Below, piece after piece: positions 52,381 through 63,713 of a stretch of 64,000 nucleotides of DNA (the stretch's first letter is position 1; each line of letters opens with the position of its first letter). Position numbers and translations under genes: made by a program. The notes under the pieces were generated by a model, which was not told the DNA's origin, ran no database searches, and saw only the letters and a list, made by a program, of their open reading frames with translations. This stretch comes from Eucommia ulmoides (taxonomy: Eukaryota > Streptophyta > Magnoliopsida > Garryales > Eucommiaceae): the NCBI GenBank assembly GCA_016647705.1, contig CM028326.1, forward strand, positions 46,096,785-46,160,784, given 5' to 3'.

Positions 52381-53727
52381 GTAACGTCCCGATTTCCCAG
52401 GGCCGCTAATAAATTTCTCCTACAGAGAATTTTACCCTAAATATTTCATCATTTATTAATAAATTAGTATTACTAATAATTCCGTTCTGATACCACTTTG
52501 TAATAACCCAAATTCCTAGACAAATATTATTGATAATTCGATTTAAAATAGTTATAATTTCTAACTCTGATAAGTAAAAATATTATTGATATAAACTAAT
52601 ATTATCACTATTATATTACCACATATAATCATATAATCAACTATTAGTATTATTTTTAATAATAGAAATAATATTATTACTATTAGTGTGTGTTCAGTTA
52701 TTTTAGTCAAATATTATTGATATAATTATAAGTATTGTAATTCATTTGAACTCGGTTTCCAAGTTCACATATATATAAGTAAAAATAATAATAAATAAAT
52801 AAATAAAATCTAAACTCATTTATAATTATCGATAATTGAAATTATTACAAATATTACCAATCAGTGACAATTTTTTTTATATTTCAAACAACTTTTACAA
52901 TCACGGCGATAATTATATTTCGATTAATAATAACCAATAGTAATATAACCATTAATTATATCATTGAGAAATTAATCATGTCCATTAATTAAATATGATA
53001 AAGGTATAATTGAACAATATAGCCGACATTTTTAAATAACAAATAGATTACTATTAATAAATCTAAAAAATTATGAAATTAAGTGACAGTTGTGGACATG
53101 ATTATAGGATTCCATAAATACAATTTTGTGGATGAAATATATGTCTACAGGATTTTTGTATATGTCATTTTACCATACTCGTCATAATTATAATCATAAT
53201 ATTTTATTTTATTAAATCAGAGAAATTTTACAAAGGACGACAATAATTATATTCAATTTATCGAGTTAATTTTACAACCGTAATAATGAATACCATTATT
53301 CTATTAATTGAATTCTTCAATTCAATTTTACAATAGTAGATAATAACTACAATTATTACAAATAGAATTTCTAATATAATTTCTAGCATAGATTTATTCT
53401 CACCGATCCTACAATCAAAATTGTGGAGTTGTGAGCCAACGCTCAGTAGAATTTCAACCTTGTTAATACGTGTATTTCATTAATACAACAAATAAAAAAT
53501 ATTGACATGATTTTCACAAAATTTTCATATAATCACAATTATTTCATGTAAATTAACAGCTATAATTTGACAACAATAATAATATAAATCTCACAATAGA
53601 GAAATTAAATACATATATAAAAAGAGTTAAAAGTTCTATCTGAAATCTGAAGCGGGAATCGGAATACTCAAAAGAATATTCAAAATCTATCATATTGCAA
53701 CTTTCAACTTTAATATATATATATATA

Positions 53728-55846
53728 CTAGTGTATAACCCGTGCCTAAAGGCACTATATTAAATTGAACAAGTCTATATAATAAATAAAATCATCATAA
53801 ACCATAACATGAAATTAAAATCTTGTATGATACAATAAAATAAATTTAAATACAAAAAATTTGAGACAATCACATATGTACTTTCAAATAAACACTAATT
53901 GGTCATATAACTTATCTACAATCCAACCCAAGAAACAACAATATGAAATTAGTTCAATACAAACACATTAACACCTCTTGCTTCTTCATTGTCCAACTTT
54001 TGATGGTATAATTTCTCATATCAAGGAAAAAAACTTCAAGCTCAAACTCAATGTTCCATGTTGAGCTCCAACTGCAATTATTGCACAACATGTGAAAACC
54101 TAGAACTTTGTACATGAATATAATCATAGATGATGAGGTAGAATTCAAGGACATCATACTAAATGTGTACAGTAGCCTAATTAATTACTGATATGAAATA
54201 ATGTCTTGAAGAAACTCTAAAATAAATTTTCAAATAAATCAATCATATTGAAGCATTACTTCAAGAAACATTAGCACAAAAAACTTATTGGCTTTGAAGA
54301 CTGGTGTAACATGTAGTTTGTGAAATCTTGACACAAACGAACCTAGTCCATAATGGCCAATGTAACGTAATAACATTTGAATCATGTATAAGAAACACAG
54401 TGAAAAAAAATAAAATAAAAGACTACCAACTATATTATTTAATATCAACTGACAAACGCCAATAAATTTTCACATATAGGTTGGTGCAAATCAAATTTTA
54501 CCAAAATTACAAATTTAACCAATTCGCAATGACGCACCAAAAATTATGTGGACTAAGTCAAGCAGCTAAATTTCTCAACATAAACTGATGGAAGTTCGTC
54601 ATCACTTGCCGGTCTCATTTGTACAAAAACTTGAACCAATTCAATATGCATAATCTAATAGAACACTTAAGAAACAGATAGAATTATTTTCCCGATACCC
54701 CAATATGTAGCACTTATCATTATATTTCTTTAGAATAGTATTTTATACCAAGATACTCGGAACATAAAAAAAAAATGGAAACAAAGTAAAAGGTATATAG
54801 GAGCAAATACAACTAATATATAGGAGTAAATCAGTTGTTAAAAAAATTTAGAATGATTCAAAGGCTAAAAAAATAAAATCAATTTGTAGCTACAAAAATA
54901 TATAGGAGCAAATACAGCTACTTAGGAAAAAAAAAAAAAACAAACAAACTAAAGTATAATACCTTGCACTCCACCGGGAACTAAACTACAAAGGAAAGCC
55001 TAAGTTGAACTCCCAATTTCAATTCAATATCTCCCAATCTCAACAACGATATCTGAGATTAAGCAAAGTACTGCTTAGCTGCAGAGTTGTAAAATCAGAG
55101 TCAAAATTGACATTAAACCAGAGATTCATAGATGAAGAATCAAATGGAAAAAAAATAAAAAAATCTAAGATATATTACAAATACAATGATAATAGAATCC
55201 TAGTGCCCTAATTTAATGCCTATTCAATCTCTACTATACTAATGCCTTTCCAAAAATGCAAGCATATACACACTAAAATATCATATGTGCTCATCGTTTT
55301 TTGGCATGTCAGCGTAACACTAATACGTGTAGGATAAGTAAAAGAACTCTGCATAGACAATGGAGGGAGAGGAATAAGATAGGACTCGGTCTCAAAACAA
55401 AAAGAAACTCTTGGATCTCATCATCTTTCTTCAATAAAACATGCATTAAAAAACAAACAAAAAAACATACAATTCAAGACCCATACACAATCTATAGAGC
55501 AAGAATAACGTTGATAATACAATTCATTAATATAATTTATCCGATTCTACAATAATCATTTCAACAGTGAAGAAAAGTAAATATACCCAAATTGTGAACT
55601 TCAGTTGGCTTGGAATACGAATATCTTCAAGTTTTACTATGCCAAAAGGTAATGAATGATTAGACCTGCATTACATACAACAAAAAATAAGGGGAAAGTG
55701 TCTCCGATAATAGAAATAAAATTCACACATATTGATTCCCTCATAATCGAATCTTGTATTAGAATAGGTTGCATCTCTCTATATTTCAAACATTGTTCAA
55801 ACAAATCTAAAAAAATTGTGAGCAAAAATCAAATCGTGGTCAGATG

Positions 55847-55887
<41 letters not shown>

Positions 55888-57464
55888 ACCGTTGTTAGAT
55901 CTAGTGAAATCGAAAATTAAATTAAGCCAAATCAAGCTCCCAACAACCACCACGCCAAAGAATCACAATAGCACTTATGAAAATTGAATTACTATAATTC
56001 TTATCTGTCAACAAATCAAACAAAGGAACACAATAACAGTATAACACACATGTAAATTAATTTTAGCAAAAGTCAATTAAACGATTATGACAACAAAATT
56101 TGTACCCATAAAACCCAAAAAAAAAATATATATCAAAACTTTGAGGGCAAAAAAGATACCTTAGGTAACTGAATTTTACAAACCTCTATCAATTTCTCTT
56201 CGTCACTGAATTAGAATAAAAAGCAAAACAAATATAAACATTCATCAATAAAATTTTCACTACCAACATTACAGATAAAAACAACTCAATTATACCATAA
56301 GAATAGAAAATAAAAATAAAAATCATTAGTTCAAAATCAAACTCAGTCCCAAGCTTATATGGGTTAAGTAAATTAGTGAGTAGGCATCACCTCTATTGCA
56401 CACAAATACACACCAATCTAATACCAACTATTCCATTGGAAAATCAAATGTATCTAAATCTTTGTAGAAGCAACTAGATTCGGCCAAGGGGAAAATGGAC
56501 TGGAGGATATAAGAACATTCTGATAAAGAGTGGAATCAAACCTGGAGGTATTTTTTAGCAAAAACATGAAAAATTCCATTTCGAAAGACCCAAGACCTTA
56601 TTCTCTACCAAAACGATACTTGGCAGAGATAAAACATTAACATGCATGAGCATCAAACACAATTTTGATAAATAAAGCAGTAAACATCAAACGACACAAA
56701 CCCAACATTTAAAATTCAGCAAAAGTATCAAAAGAGAGATAATTTAAGGTACCCAGATCATTTTTTAATCTCCAGATGAATAAACTTAGAAATGAGAGAA
56801 ATATTGGTTGCGGCATTGTGGTGATGATGCGGTGACTGACTTTTATTTTCTCTCAAATCAAAAAATTATAGATATAGAAAAAGAAATTAGATCTTGATGG
56901 TTTGCTCCCAAATCACAAATCAAAAATCAAAATCAAAATCAATCTAAGACAGAGCAAGAGAGAGAAATAGAAATTGATGATGTACCTGATGTGTTTTGTA
57001 TTGTTGGGTGTTAGGGTTAGTGAGATTAAGGGTACGCAGCGGCGATGGAGGAGTATGGCGATGCGATGGCAATGGTGATGGCTCAGAAGAAGGTGAATGG
57101 TGGCGACGATGGCAACGGCAAGACGACGCAATGGTAACGGCGATGGATTAGGGAGATGGAATAGACTAGATCTGTGAGTTTGAAAATGAGGGAGTCGCCA
57201 CCTCGTTGCGAGGGAGAAAAGTCGTTGTTGTCGTCGGTGGTCTCGTATGGCCTGTAACCATGAGGGCTAGAGAGAGATGAAAGGAGAGGGCTGGGAAAGA
57301 GAGTGAGCATGGGAAAATAGATGGTCGATTGAAATTTGAGAAAACCCTAATTTTCAAGAGAAAAATCTAATAATCAATATATGTGAATAAGGAAATGATC
57401 TGACGGCTACCAATATCTAGATGTTTGTCTCTTGATCCGACGGCTCTCTTTATAAGTGAGCTGA
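53728..57464 (-). mobile_element. Helitron-like element (non-autonomous)
   Basis: On the minus strand the 3' end is a hairpin GTGCC-TTTA-GGCAC (53742-53755), 10 nt, then CTAG (53731-53728) followed by T. The other end reads A then TCAGCTCACTTATAAAG (from 57464). This fits the Helitron rule: insertion between A and T, 5' TC, 3' hairpin plus CTRR, no target duplication, no inverted repeats. Both flanks are TA-rich LTR sequence of H. No Rep/helicase is encoded. The right part (56900-57360, minus) looks like a plant gene 5' end: AACCCTAATTTTC-type leader, short low-complexity frames, then CATCAG|GTACATC like a splice donor (56987-56976). The 3' boundary is better supported than the 5' one. Confidence 0.55.
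55851..55886 (+). repeat. A36 homopolymer
   Basis: A run of 36 A inside the Helitron-like element. It could be a retroposition tail or simple slippage; no flanking duplication was recognised. Confidence 0.9.
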
Positions 57465-57466
57465 TT

Positions 57467-57468
<2 letters not shown>

Positions 57469-57502
<34 letters not shown>
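57469..57502. repeat. (AT)n microsatellite
   Basis: Pure AT dinucleotide run immediately right of the Helitron-like element's proposed end. Confidence 0.9.
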
Positions 57503-57504
<2 letters not shown>

Positions 57505-57594
57505 TCTCGATATATATTAAGGTATGGCTTAATATATATGCTCACTGATCATTTTTCTAATCATATCTATGTATGTATACCCGTACAACTTATA

Positions 57595-57679
<85 letters not shown>

Positions 57680-57680
57680 T
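57595..57680. repeat. (TAT)n microsatellite
   Basis: About 28 uninterrupted trinucleotide units in LTR sequence of H. The overlapping Tyr- or Leu-only frames are artefacts of this repeat. Confidence 0.95.
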
Positions 57681-58010
57681 ATCAACCTACACACACGTGT
57701 CAAGTTCATACAAATGTATCTAAACACTTGGTTTGAATTTGTTGTCTCGTGCATCTAAACATGAGACAAATTGGTGACCATTTTTTATTTTTTTTATGGC
57801 CACAAATCGGTTGTTTAATTGTTAAGAATCTAAAAATTATATTTAGCACTCCATAATTATAAAATAATTCATATTAGACCTAATAATTACACTTATCTCC
57901 CTAAAAATTATCAAATTTTTATTTATACCATAAATTTATAGAATAATCCTAAAAATATTAAACTTATATAAAACAATATTTTCAAAAATAAAAAATTTCG
58001 GGGTATTATA

Positions 58011-58200
58011 AAATAATCGTTATTATAACGGAAAATCTAGACCTATAAGGAGAAAGAACAGTATTGTAAGATCTCACCTGAGTAATGGTGTTGTTAATGT
58101 GGATTATATTAAATCTTGTAATAATCTTGCAGATCCACTAACAAATGCCTTAACTAGAGAAAAAATCTAAAATACATTGAGGGGGATGGGGTTATAGCCT
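58011..58200 (+). pseudogene. RNase H C-terminus of copia E
   Basis: Directly after insertion H the plus strand encodes NNRYYNGKSRPIRRKNSIVR, SHLSNGVVNVDYIKSCNNLA and DPLTNALTREKI. This is the standard copia C-terminal segment that should follow HCDSTAIIGR, so it proves E and this piece were once joined. Confidence 0.85.
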
Positions 58201-58736
58201 ATACTTTAGTAAGTTACTTATAAGGATACCCAACCTAGTGACCAAAGATCCTGAGAACTAGGTTCAATGGGAAAAACGAATCGTAAGAAAACTTGAAAAA
58301 ATGCACTATTTTATTTTGATCCATCCCTATGGTGTAAGTGCATTTATCCTGTAACGATTAGAGGGTTGAGTTTTATGAACTCTTAATGAAATTTGTATCT
58401 GTTATGAGTGGGGTATTGTAATTATAAGAGTACCTTTGACAAATATCACCAATATGAGTGTGAAAGTGGGGCCGCTTTCTATGAAAATCAGGCTATTCTC
58501 AAAAACACTTAAGAAAACTGGGATAGCACAAAGTCGTAATATGCTGACTAATAAATTTCATGTTAACACTTGGAAAATCATGTGTGGACCGTGGTACTTT
58601 ATTTCCCTTAAGAAGTCATACATTAAATAATTTTATTCTTATCCAATTTTTTTTAAAAGAAAAGGCACAATTCTAAAAATATATAATTTTCATCACAAAA
58701 GGCTCCTCAATTTATTATTTATTTAATAATAACCAC
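58201..58736 (+). other. 3' non-coding tail of copia E
   Basis: Starts at GAGGGGGATGGGGTTATAGC, the stretch that usually follows copia RNase H, and continues with GGATACCCAACCTAGTGACC. No LTR copy of 44148-44617 is seen, so the 3' end is lost or outside this stretch. A 64-codon frame at 58436-58630 has no recognisable similarity. Confidence 0.55.
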
Positions 58737-59935
58737 TAACCACCATAGCAAATTATTCATTGTCGCCGCCACAATCACAACAACTATTTACTATCATCAC
58801 TACCATCACTAAACACATCTGTCACTGCATTAAAATTACCACCACCACAAAGACTACCACCTACCACAATTGTAGCCACTAAATCATTCACTAGTACAAC
58901 AAAATTCATATTACTCAAAATTTTAGTGCTACCACAACCACCATCAATCACAACATCAAACTAATCACCACTATTATAACAACAAACATTCACTACTACC
59001 ATCGCCATCAGCATAAGAAATATTCACTATCACCCATCACCAATAAACATTCCTATCACCTCCACTATCACAATAAATATTCTATATTATTATCACTACC
59101 ACAACAAATATTCATTATTATCACCACAACCACAAGAAATATTCGCTATCACCCCTTCCACCACAACAAATGTTCGCCATCACTAGCACCACAACAACAA
59201 TTAAACATACCTAGCATTGCCACGACAAAAAATATTCGCTATCACAACCACAACAGTTATTCATTATCAACACCACCACCACAACAACAAAAATTCTAAC
59301 CTTCACCACCATCACAACAAGTATTCTCTATCACCACCACCACCAACACACACAATAAATATTCGTTATCAGTACCACTACCACAAGAAATATTCATAAT
59401 ATCGTCACAATCACAACAAATATTTCTAACACTACCACCATCAACACTAAATATTCGTTAGTACCACTACCGCCACAAAAAAATATTCACTATCACCACC
59501 AACACAACAAGAACAAACATTTCTAATAATGCCACCATTATAATAAATACTTATTATCACCACCAACACCTACCGCAAAATAAAAATTAGTTATTACCGC
59601 CACCACAACAATAAACATTTATCACCAGCACAATATTTATTACTACCATGCCCACCGTTGACCATCACAAGAAATAATTTTTTATCACCACCACCAATAT
59701 AATAAACATTCATCACCACAATAATATTTGACTACGACCACAACTATTGTTGCATAACCATATCAAACATTTTTTTTATCATTGCCACTACGACAATAAA
59801 CATCCATCACCACTACAAATATTCACTGAGACCACAATCACCATCAACCACCAAAACAAACATTTTTTTATCACTGCCACTACCACAATAACCGTTTGCC
59901 ACTACTGTCACCTCCACCATATCTGATAATAACCA
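58737..59935 (+). repeat. CAC/ACA-rich degenerate minisatellite
   Basis: A 1.2-kb region almost lacking G. The phrases CACCACCAC, ACAACAAATATTC and GCTATCACC or TTATCACC alternate irregularly, with unit lengths around 35-70 bp. No coding potential beyond low-complexity His/Asn/Thr frames. Confidence 0.8.
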
Positions 59936-59985
59936 AGACTGGTATGTATGTATGTACGCGTGTGTGTGTGTGTATATATATATAT

Positions 59986-60016
<31 letters not shown>

Positions 60017-60758
60017 TTAACCAAGATTGGTATATAGTGCCCTTAACTCCTTTGTGTATATATCTTAACTAGAGAGAGAGATATAATCGACAAGATCTGG
60101 TTCGACAACCACCAGATTTGGCTGATTGGCAGTGGTTTGGAGGTGTGTTGTTAACTGATGGTGGTGGAGGCTTGATGTCAGTTGTTGTCGCGAGGTGGTT
60201 ACCTGATGGTTGCAGGTGGAGATTTGTTGTTCAGTGATGGTGGCAATGGGTTCACTTTTGGCGGTGGCCACGATTTGGTTGTTGTGTTGGTGCTCACCGG
60301 CAAGGGTGCCCCACAAATTTGGTAAATCCAGGTTTGTGTCTTGGGTGCTTGAATGTTATAGAAGGTGGTAAAAAGAAAATTTAAGGGTAACTTTGAAATA
60401 TCAATAAAAATTAATTTTTAAAATATTTTTTATAAATAGTGTTTTATCAAAGTTTTAATTGGTATAAGGCCTATGTGAATTTATTTTATAAAAATGCACT
60501 AGCTCTAATTATCTCTATTTTGGGAAATAGAAATTTAAGTAAAAAAATACCACAAAATGAACGAGGCCATATATATCTATTGTATTCGATTTTTTAAAAC
60601 AAAAGTACAAAATCGAAACATATATCCACATCTTCGGAATAAAAACTCAGTAACCAAAGGCCAAATAAAAGTCAAACAAACTTACTTAGACGTGAAGGGC
60701 CAAGAGGAAATATACTTTCCTATACATAGCAAAAACTCATCATTAGAGAGAGAGGGAG
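59936..60758. other. Spacer with microsatellites before the GST remnant
   Basis: Contains a (TG)n-(TA)n-(GA)n compound microsatellite at about 59943-60018 and a second (GA)n at 60071-60084. A minus-strand Gln/Thr/His-rich frame (60065-60316) is low complexity and probably not a gene. From 60317 to 60758 there is nothing recognisable except what may be the native upstream region of the GST. Confidence 0.45.
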
Positions 60759-61019
60759 ATGGGAGATGAAAATAGAATGATACTTGATGGAATGTGGGTA
60801 AGCACCTATTCCAAGAGGGTAAAGCTAGCTCTCAAGGTCAAAGGCATTCCGTACAAGTACGTGGAGGAAGATTTGAGCAACAAGAGCCAGTCACTCCCAA
60901 AACACAACAAGAAGATCCCACTACTCGTTCACAATGGTAAACCAATTGCCGAATCTCTTTTCATCATTGAATATATTGATGAAACTTGGAACCTGATATG
61001 GGAAAACTCCTTCTCATAA
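60759..61019 (+). pseudogene. Tau-class glutathione S-transferase, N-terminal remnant
   Basis: 86 codons covering the thioredoxin-like GSH-binding domain: [20 protein letters not shown] (the tau catalytic Ser region), [20 protein letters not shown], then [20 protein letters not shown] (cis-Pro and the Glu-Ser pair binding glutathione) and EYIDETWN. The helical C-terminal domain (about 130 residues in the 220-residue family) is absent: the frame runs into unrelated residues and a TAA. Three residues usually present before KKIP (like PVH) are missing, an in-frame loss. Tau GSTs conjugate glutathione to electrophiles in the cytosol. Truncation is next to gypsy C, the likely cause. It could alternatively be exon 1 of a gene whose exon 2 was displaced. 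Confidence 0.85.
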
Positions 61020-61115
61020 CTAACACAAGCATTTAGCTTTAAACGGGTCAAATATACTTCCCGCTCATAACTAACACAGTCATTTATCTTTAAATAGGTC
61101 AAATCGGGTATAAAA
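61012..61115 (+). repeat. Two-copy ~52-bp tandem repeat
   Basis: CTCATAACTAACACA...CATTTAGCTTTAAACGGGTC is repeated as CTCATAACTAACACA...CATTTATCTTTAAATAGGTC. It lies directly after the GST stop. Confidence 0.8.
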
Positions 61116-61178
61116 CTTAATCTGGAATAGACAGACCTAATGGGTTATCCGGGCCGAAGAATGAGAGGCCCACTAGGG

Positions 61179-61694
61179 TGTTAACTTTGGCGGTCTTCTG
61201 AGCAAGTCGCACGGTTCCACAAGGAGACCCATATTTGGATATACTCAAACCCACGGTGTCCAAGGATAAGGAACTAATTGGTCAGCTCAACATTAATGAC
61301 TCCACTACACTTGAGGAGATAAGCCAGATTGACTATAACAACCCATAATTAATAGAGACCATTATAGAGATCTTCCCTGAGATCATGGGGATATTGGTTA
61401 TCTTCCAAGCCGTTAAGAGCATATCAAGGGATTGATGACCTCTCTAAAGTAACAGAAACATATCTCAGAGCCTATAAAAAAGGTAGATATCACTGGTAAT
61501 AGAGACAATTCAATCGGTGTACAACTTTCTTCATATACTAGATTAACTTATTCTTACGCCGAAAGTTCTTTGGCTGACACCATACTAGTGTCCTCCATTA
61601 GAACTCACAATTTTGCAAGTAACAGGAGGAAGGTGAAAAGGTTTTTGGCATGTAAGGAGCAGTTGCATAAGTTGAAGATATTTTTTTGGCAACA
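61179..61694 (+). repeat. 5' LTR of gypsy C
   Basis: Starts TGTTAACTTTGGCGG and ends TTTTTGGCAACA. It contains GAGCCTATAAAAAAGG (about 61478-61493), a TATA-like promoter element at a fitting distance from the end. Start assigned by the TG rule only. Confidence 0.6.
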
Positions 61695-61748
61695 TTATTA
61701 GGTGCTGTCTATGGGAAATGCTAACATAGAAAGCTTTCTATTACAGCT

Positions 61749-62463
61749 ATGAACAAGAGCGGCAGCGGCGAGTCGAAGCAATGACTTTCCGCCACCGTCC
61801 AATGCAGATACTCCAGTGGAACAACATGGGGAGGTTCAGAGTGATCCTCCACTAGTCGTGCTAAATACTGATGTGAAGATTAATGCTCTTACTGCAAATA
61901 TGGTTGAGATGGTCGAGATGATCAAATACATGGAGAGGATAATTTTTGGAAGCAGGTCGCAATCCCCAGTAGCTAACCATGAAGTTGGAGACGAATTAGG
62001 GTCTCCCAGGTATGCTATTCCTCAGTCTTATGAAGAGTAACCTGCTCAAGGAGATGTAAGCCATCAGCAAGAGAGAAAAATCTACAACCGAATTGAGATT
62101 GTTGATTCACATCAACAGATCCAAAGTAAAGTGGAAAGAGGTCAGTTGTTGGATGAACTGGGCACGCTATCGAAAGTTACTGAGATGCCTTTCTCGCCAG
62201 ATATTCTAGTTCTACCATTTTTTTAAAAGTTTGATCCCACAAAGGTCGAGAAGTATAATGGGAGAACAGATTCTATGGACCATATCTATCAGTTCAAGAA
62301 TGTAATGAATCTTTATAGTTCAAGCGACTCCACACTGTGTAGAGCTTTCGCTACCACATTGAAGGGTTCAACCCTTGCATGGTTGCATATGCTCCCTCCA
62401 AACTCCATCACGTCGTTCAAGGAGTTTGAGAAGATGTTTATTGACCGTTTCATAACCTGTTAA
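61749..62463 (+). pseudogene. gag of gypsy C
   Basis: Segments share one frame apart from stops: MEQHGEVQSDPPLVVLNTDV (61816-62040), then MPFSPDILVLPFF before a stop, FDPTKVEKYNGRTDSMDHIY and FKNVMNLYSSSDSTLCRAFA, TTLKGSTLAWLHMLPPNSIT, FKEFEKMFIDRFITC, ending at a TAA (62461-62463). This is the gypsy retrotrans_gag core (usual PKFxxPxxxxYDGxxDPxxHLxxF, CRAFPxTLxGxAxxWxxxLPPxSI). An initial ATG at 61749 is followed by a stop after 11 codons. Confidence 0.8.
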
Positions 62464-62900
62464 AGGTTAATGAAGGGTCCTGATTTTCTGGTCGAAACTG
62501 AGTACGAAGCTGTAATTATTGGGTAGACTCTTGCAAGGGAAATAGGGGCCCAACATTTGGAGGTGAAATCAGACTCCCAGTTGGTGGTTAACCAAATTAA
62601 TGGGTTGTTCATCATTAATGGAGAGACGTTGAGACTTTATGCTGAAAAAGTGAAAGAGTTAACCTCTTTATTCCGAAGCTGCAACTTTGAGGCCATCCCA
62701 AGGGCTGAGAACACCAAGACAGATGCCTTGTCTGTATTAGCCTCTACTTTATGGCCAGATCATAAATCTGAACTGGTGGAATTCCTTGATCAATCGTCTA
62801 TTGTCGCCCTAGTTAGCCAATGTTCATACTTAGGAAAGTTGGATCAAGAAGAAGATTGGAGAACCCCTATAGTTCAATACTTGAAGAGGGAGTTCTACTA
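62464..62900 (+). pseudogene. Second RNase H of gypsy C
   Basis: Directly after the gag stop, in the same frame: ETEYEAVIIG, a stop, then TLAREIGAQHLEVKSDSQLV, VNQINGLFIINGETLRLYAE and IPRAENTKTDALSVLAS. This is the archaeal-type RNase H of Tat elements (NNEAEYEAL, SDSQLVVxQxxG, RxxNxxADALA). Its N-terminal part with the first catalytic Asp is gone. Confidence 0.82.
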
Positions 62901-63713
62901 GAAAACAAGGACATCGCCAGAAAAGTCTTATACAAATCGTTAAGGTATTTGTTAACCAATGATAAATTGTATATACGATCTTTTTCCCAACCGTTGTTGC
63001 TCTGTTTAGGACCAAAAGAAGCAAACTACGTCCTACAAGAGATACATGAAGGAGTTTCTGGGAACCACCAAGGGGGAAGAACCTTGGTAAATAAAGTGCT
63101 GAGTGTGTGGTATTACTGGCCAACCATACGCGCTGATGCGTAAGAGTACGTCAGAAAGTTTGACAAATGCCAATAATTCTCCAATGACATTAAAGTTCTT
63201 GCTCAACAACAAACTCCAATAATCATCCCATGGCTTTTTTCTCGGTGGCGAATGGATGTGTTGGGGCTGTTTACACCAGCACTCGGAAACAAAAAGTACT
63301 TACTGGTGGTAATTGATTATTTCAGCAAGTGGTTTAAAGTGGAAGCATTCATAATAGTAGGAGAGAACGAAGTAAATATTTTTCTTTGGAAAAACACCAT
63401 ATGTCGTTTTGGCATACCTATTGTTCTCATTTCTGACAATGGGACACCTTTTACCGGTAGTAAAGTAGCTTGGATGTACAACGAGCTAAAGATTCAACAT
63501 CGGACATCCAGTCTAGCATACCCACAAGCCAACGAGCAAGCAGAGGTGACAAACCATTCTATTAAAGAGGCACTCGAGAAACGATTAGACAATGCTAATG
63601 GAAAGTGGGTGGAAGAACTCCCTAGAGTGCTATGGGCTCATCGTACTACCCCAACGTCTACAATTGGAGAAAAACCCTTCTCCATAACTTATGAACTAAA
63701 GTTATCATTCTAG
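62820..63713 (+). pseudogene. Integrase of gypsy C
   Basis: The zinc domain reads EIHEGVSGNHQGGRTLVNKV, WYYWPTIRADA, stop, then KFDKCQ, where the first Cys (usual KKCDKCQ) is Phe. The core frame 63252-63713 has MDVLGLFTPALGNKKYLLVV (first Asp), VLISDNGTPFTGSKV (second Asp), YPQANEQAEVTNHSIKEALE (Glu), and WVEELPRVLWAHRTTPTSTI. The catalytic triad is retained although surrounding frames are broken. The C-terminal part continues to the window end with stops. Confidence 0.85.

Larger units (their letters stand above)
52381..58009 (-). mobile_element. LTR-derived insertion H inside copia E
   Basis: Flanked by AAAAT on both sides (52376-52380 and 58010-58014). The ends GTAACGTCCCGATTTCCC (left) and TTTCGGGGTATTAT (right) are the typical outer ends of plant LTRs that start TRTAATACCCCG. 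On the minus strand, AAGTGGTATCAGAACGG at about 52484-52500 is an initiator-Met type primer site directly following an LTR end (...GGGTTATTACA). The LTR extends rightwards from about 52501 to 58009 but is opened by the Helitron-like element. Only about 100 bp of internal/3' LTR sequence is left between 52381 and 52484, so coding DNA has been deleted. Confidence 0.65.
44148..58650 (+). mobile_element. Ty1/copia element E, split by two insertions
   Basis: A plus-strand copia element with 5' LTR (about 44148-44617), gag (44636-45450), integrase core (50087-50860), RT (51070-51800) and RNase H (51830-52380, resuming 58011-58200). A non-coding 3' tail follows to about 58650. Element F occupies 45459-50085 and insertion H 52381-58009. 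Protease and the integrase zinc domain are missing, apparently deleted along with the end of F. No 3' LTR is found. Many stops show it is old. Confidence 0.8.

Noticed and set aside
57538..57758. Tyr-rich and Leu-rich frames
   Set aside because: Translations of the (TAT)n microsatellite in different frames.
52381..58009. Single intact gypsy retrotransposon
   Set aside because: No gag or pol similarity anywhere inside. The length comes from the Helitron-like block and an LTR, so I describe it as an LTR-derived insertion only.
58737..59935. Possible CRISPR-like or regularly spaced repeat
   Set aside because: Units are irregular in length and sequence, spacers are not unique, and the DNA is plant nuclear. 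It is a degenerate minisatellite.
60065..60316. 83-codon Gln/Thr/His-rich minus frame
   Set aside because: Low complexity, next to microsatellites, no start context or similarity that would support a gene.
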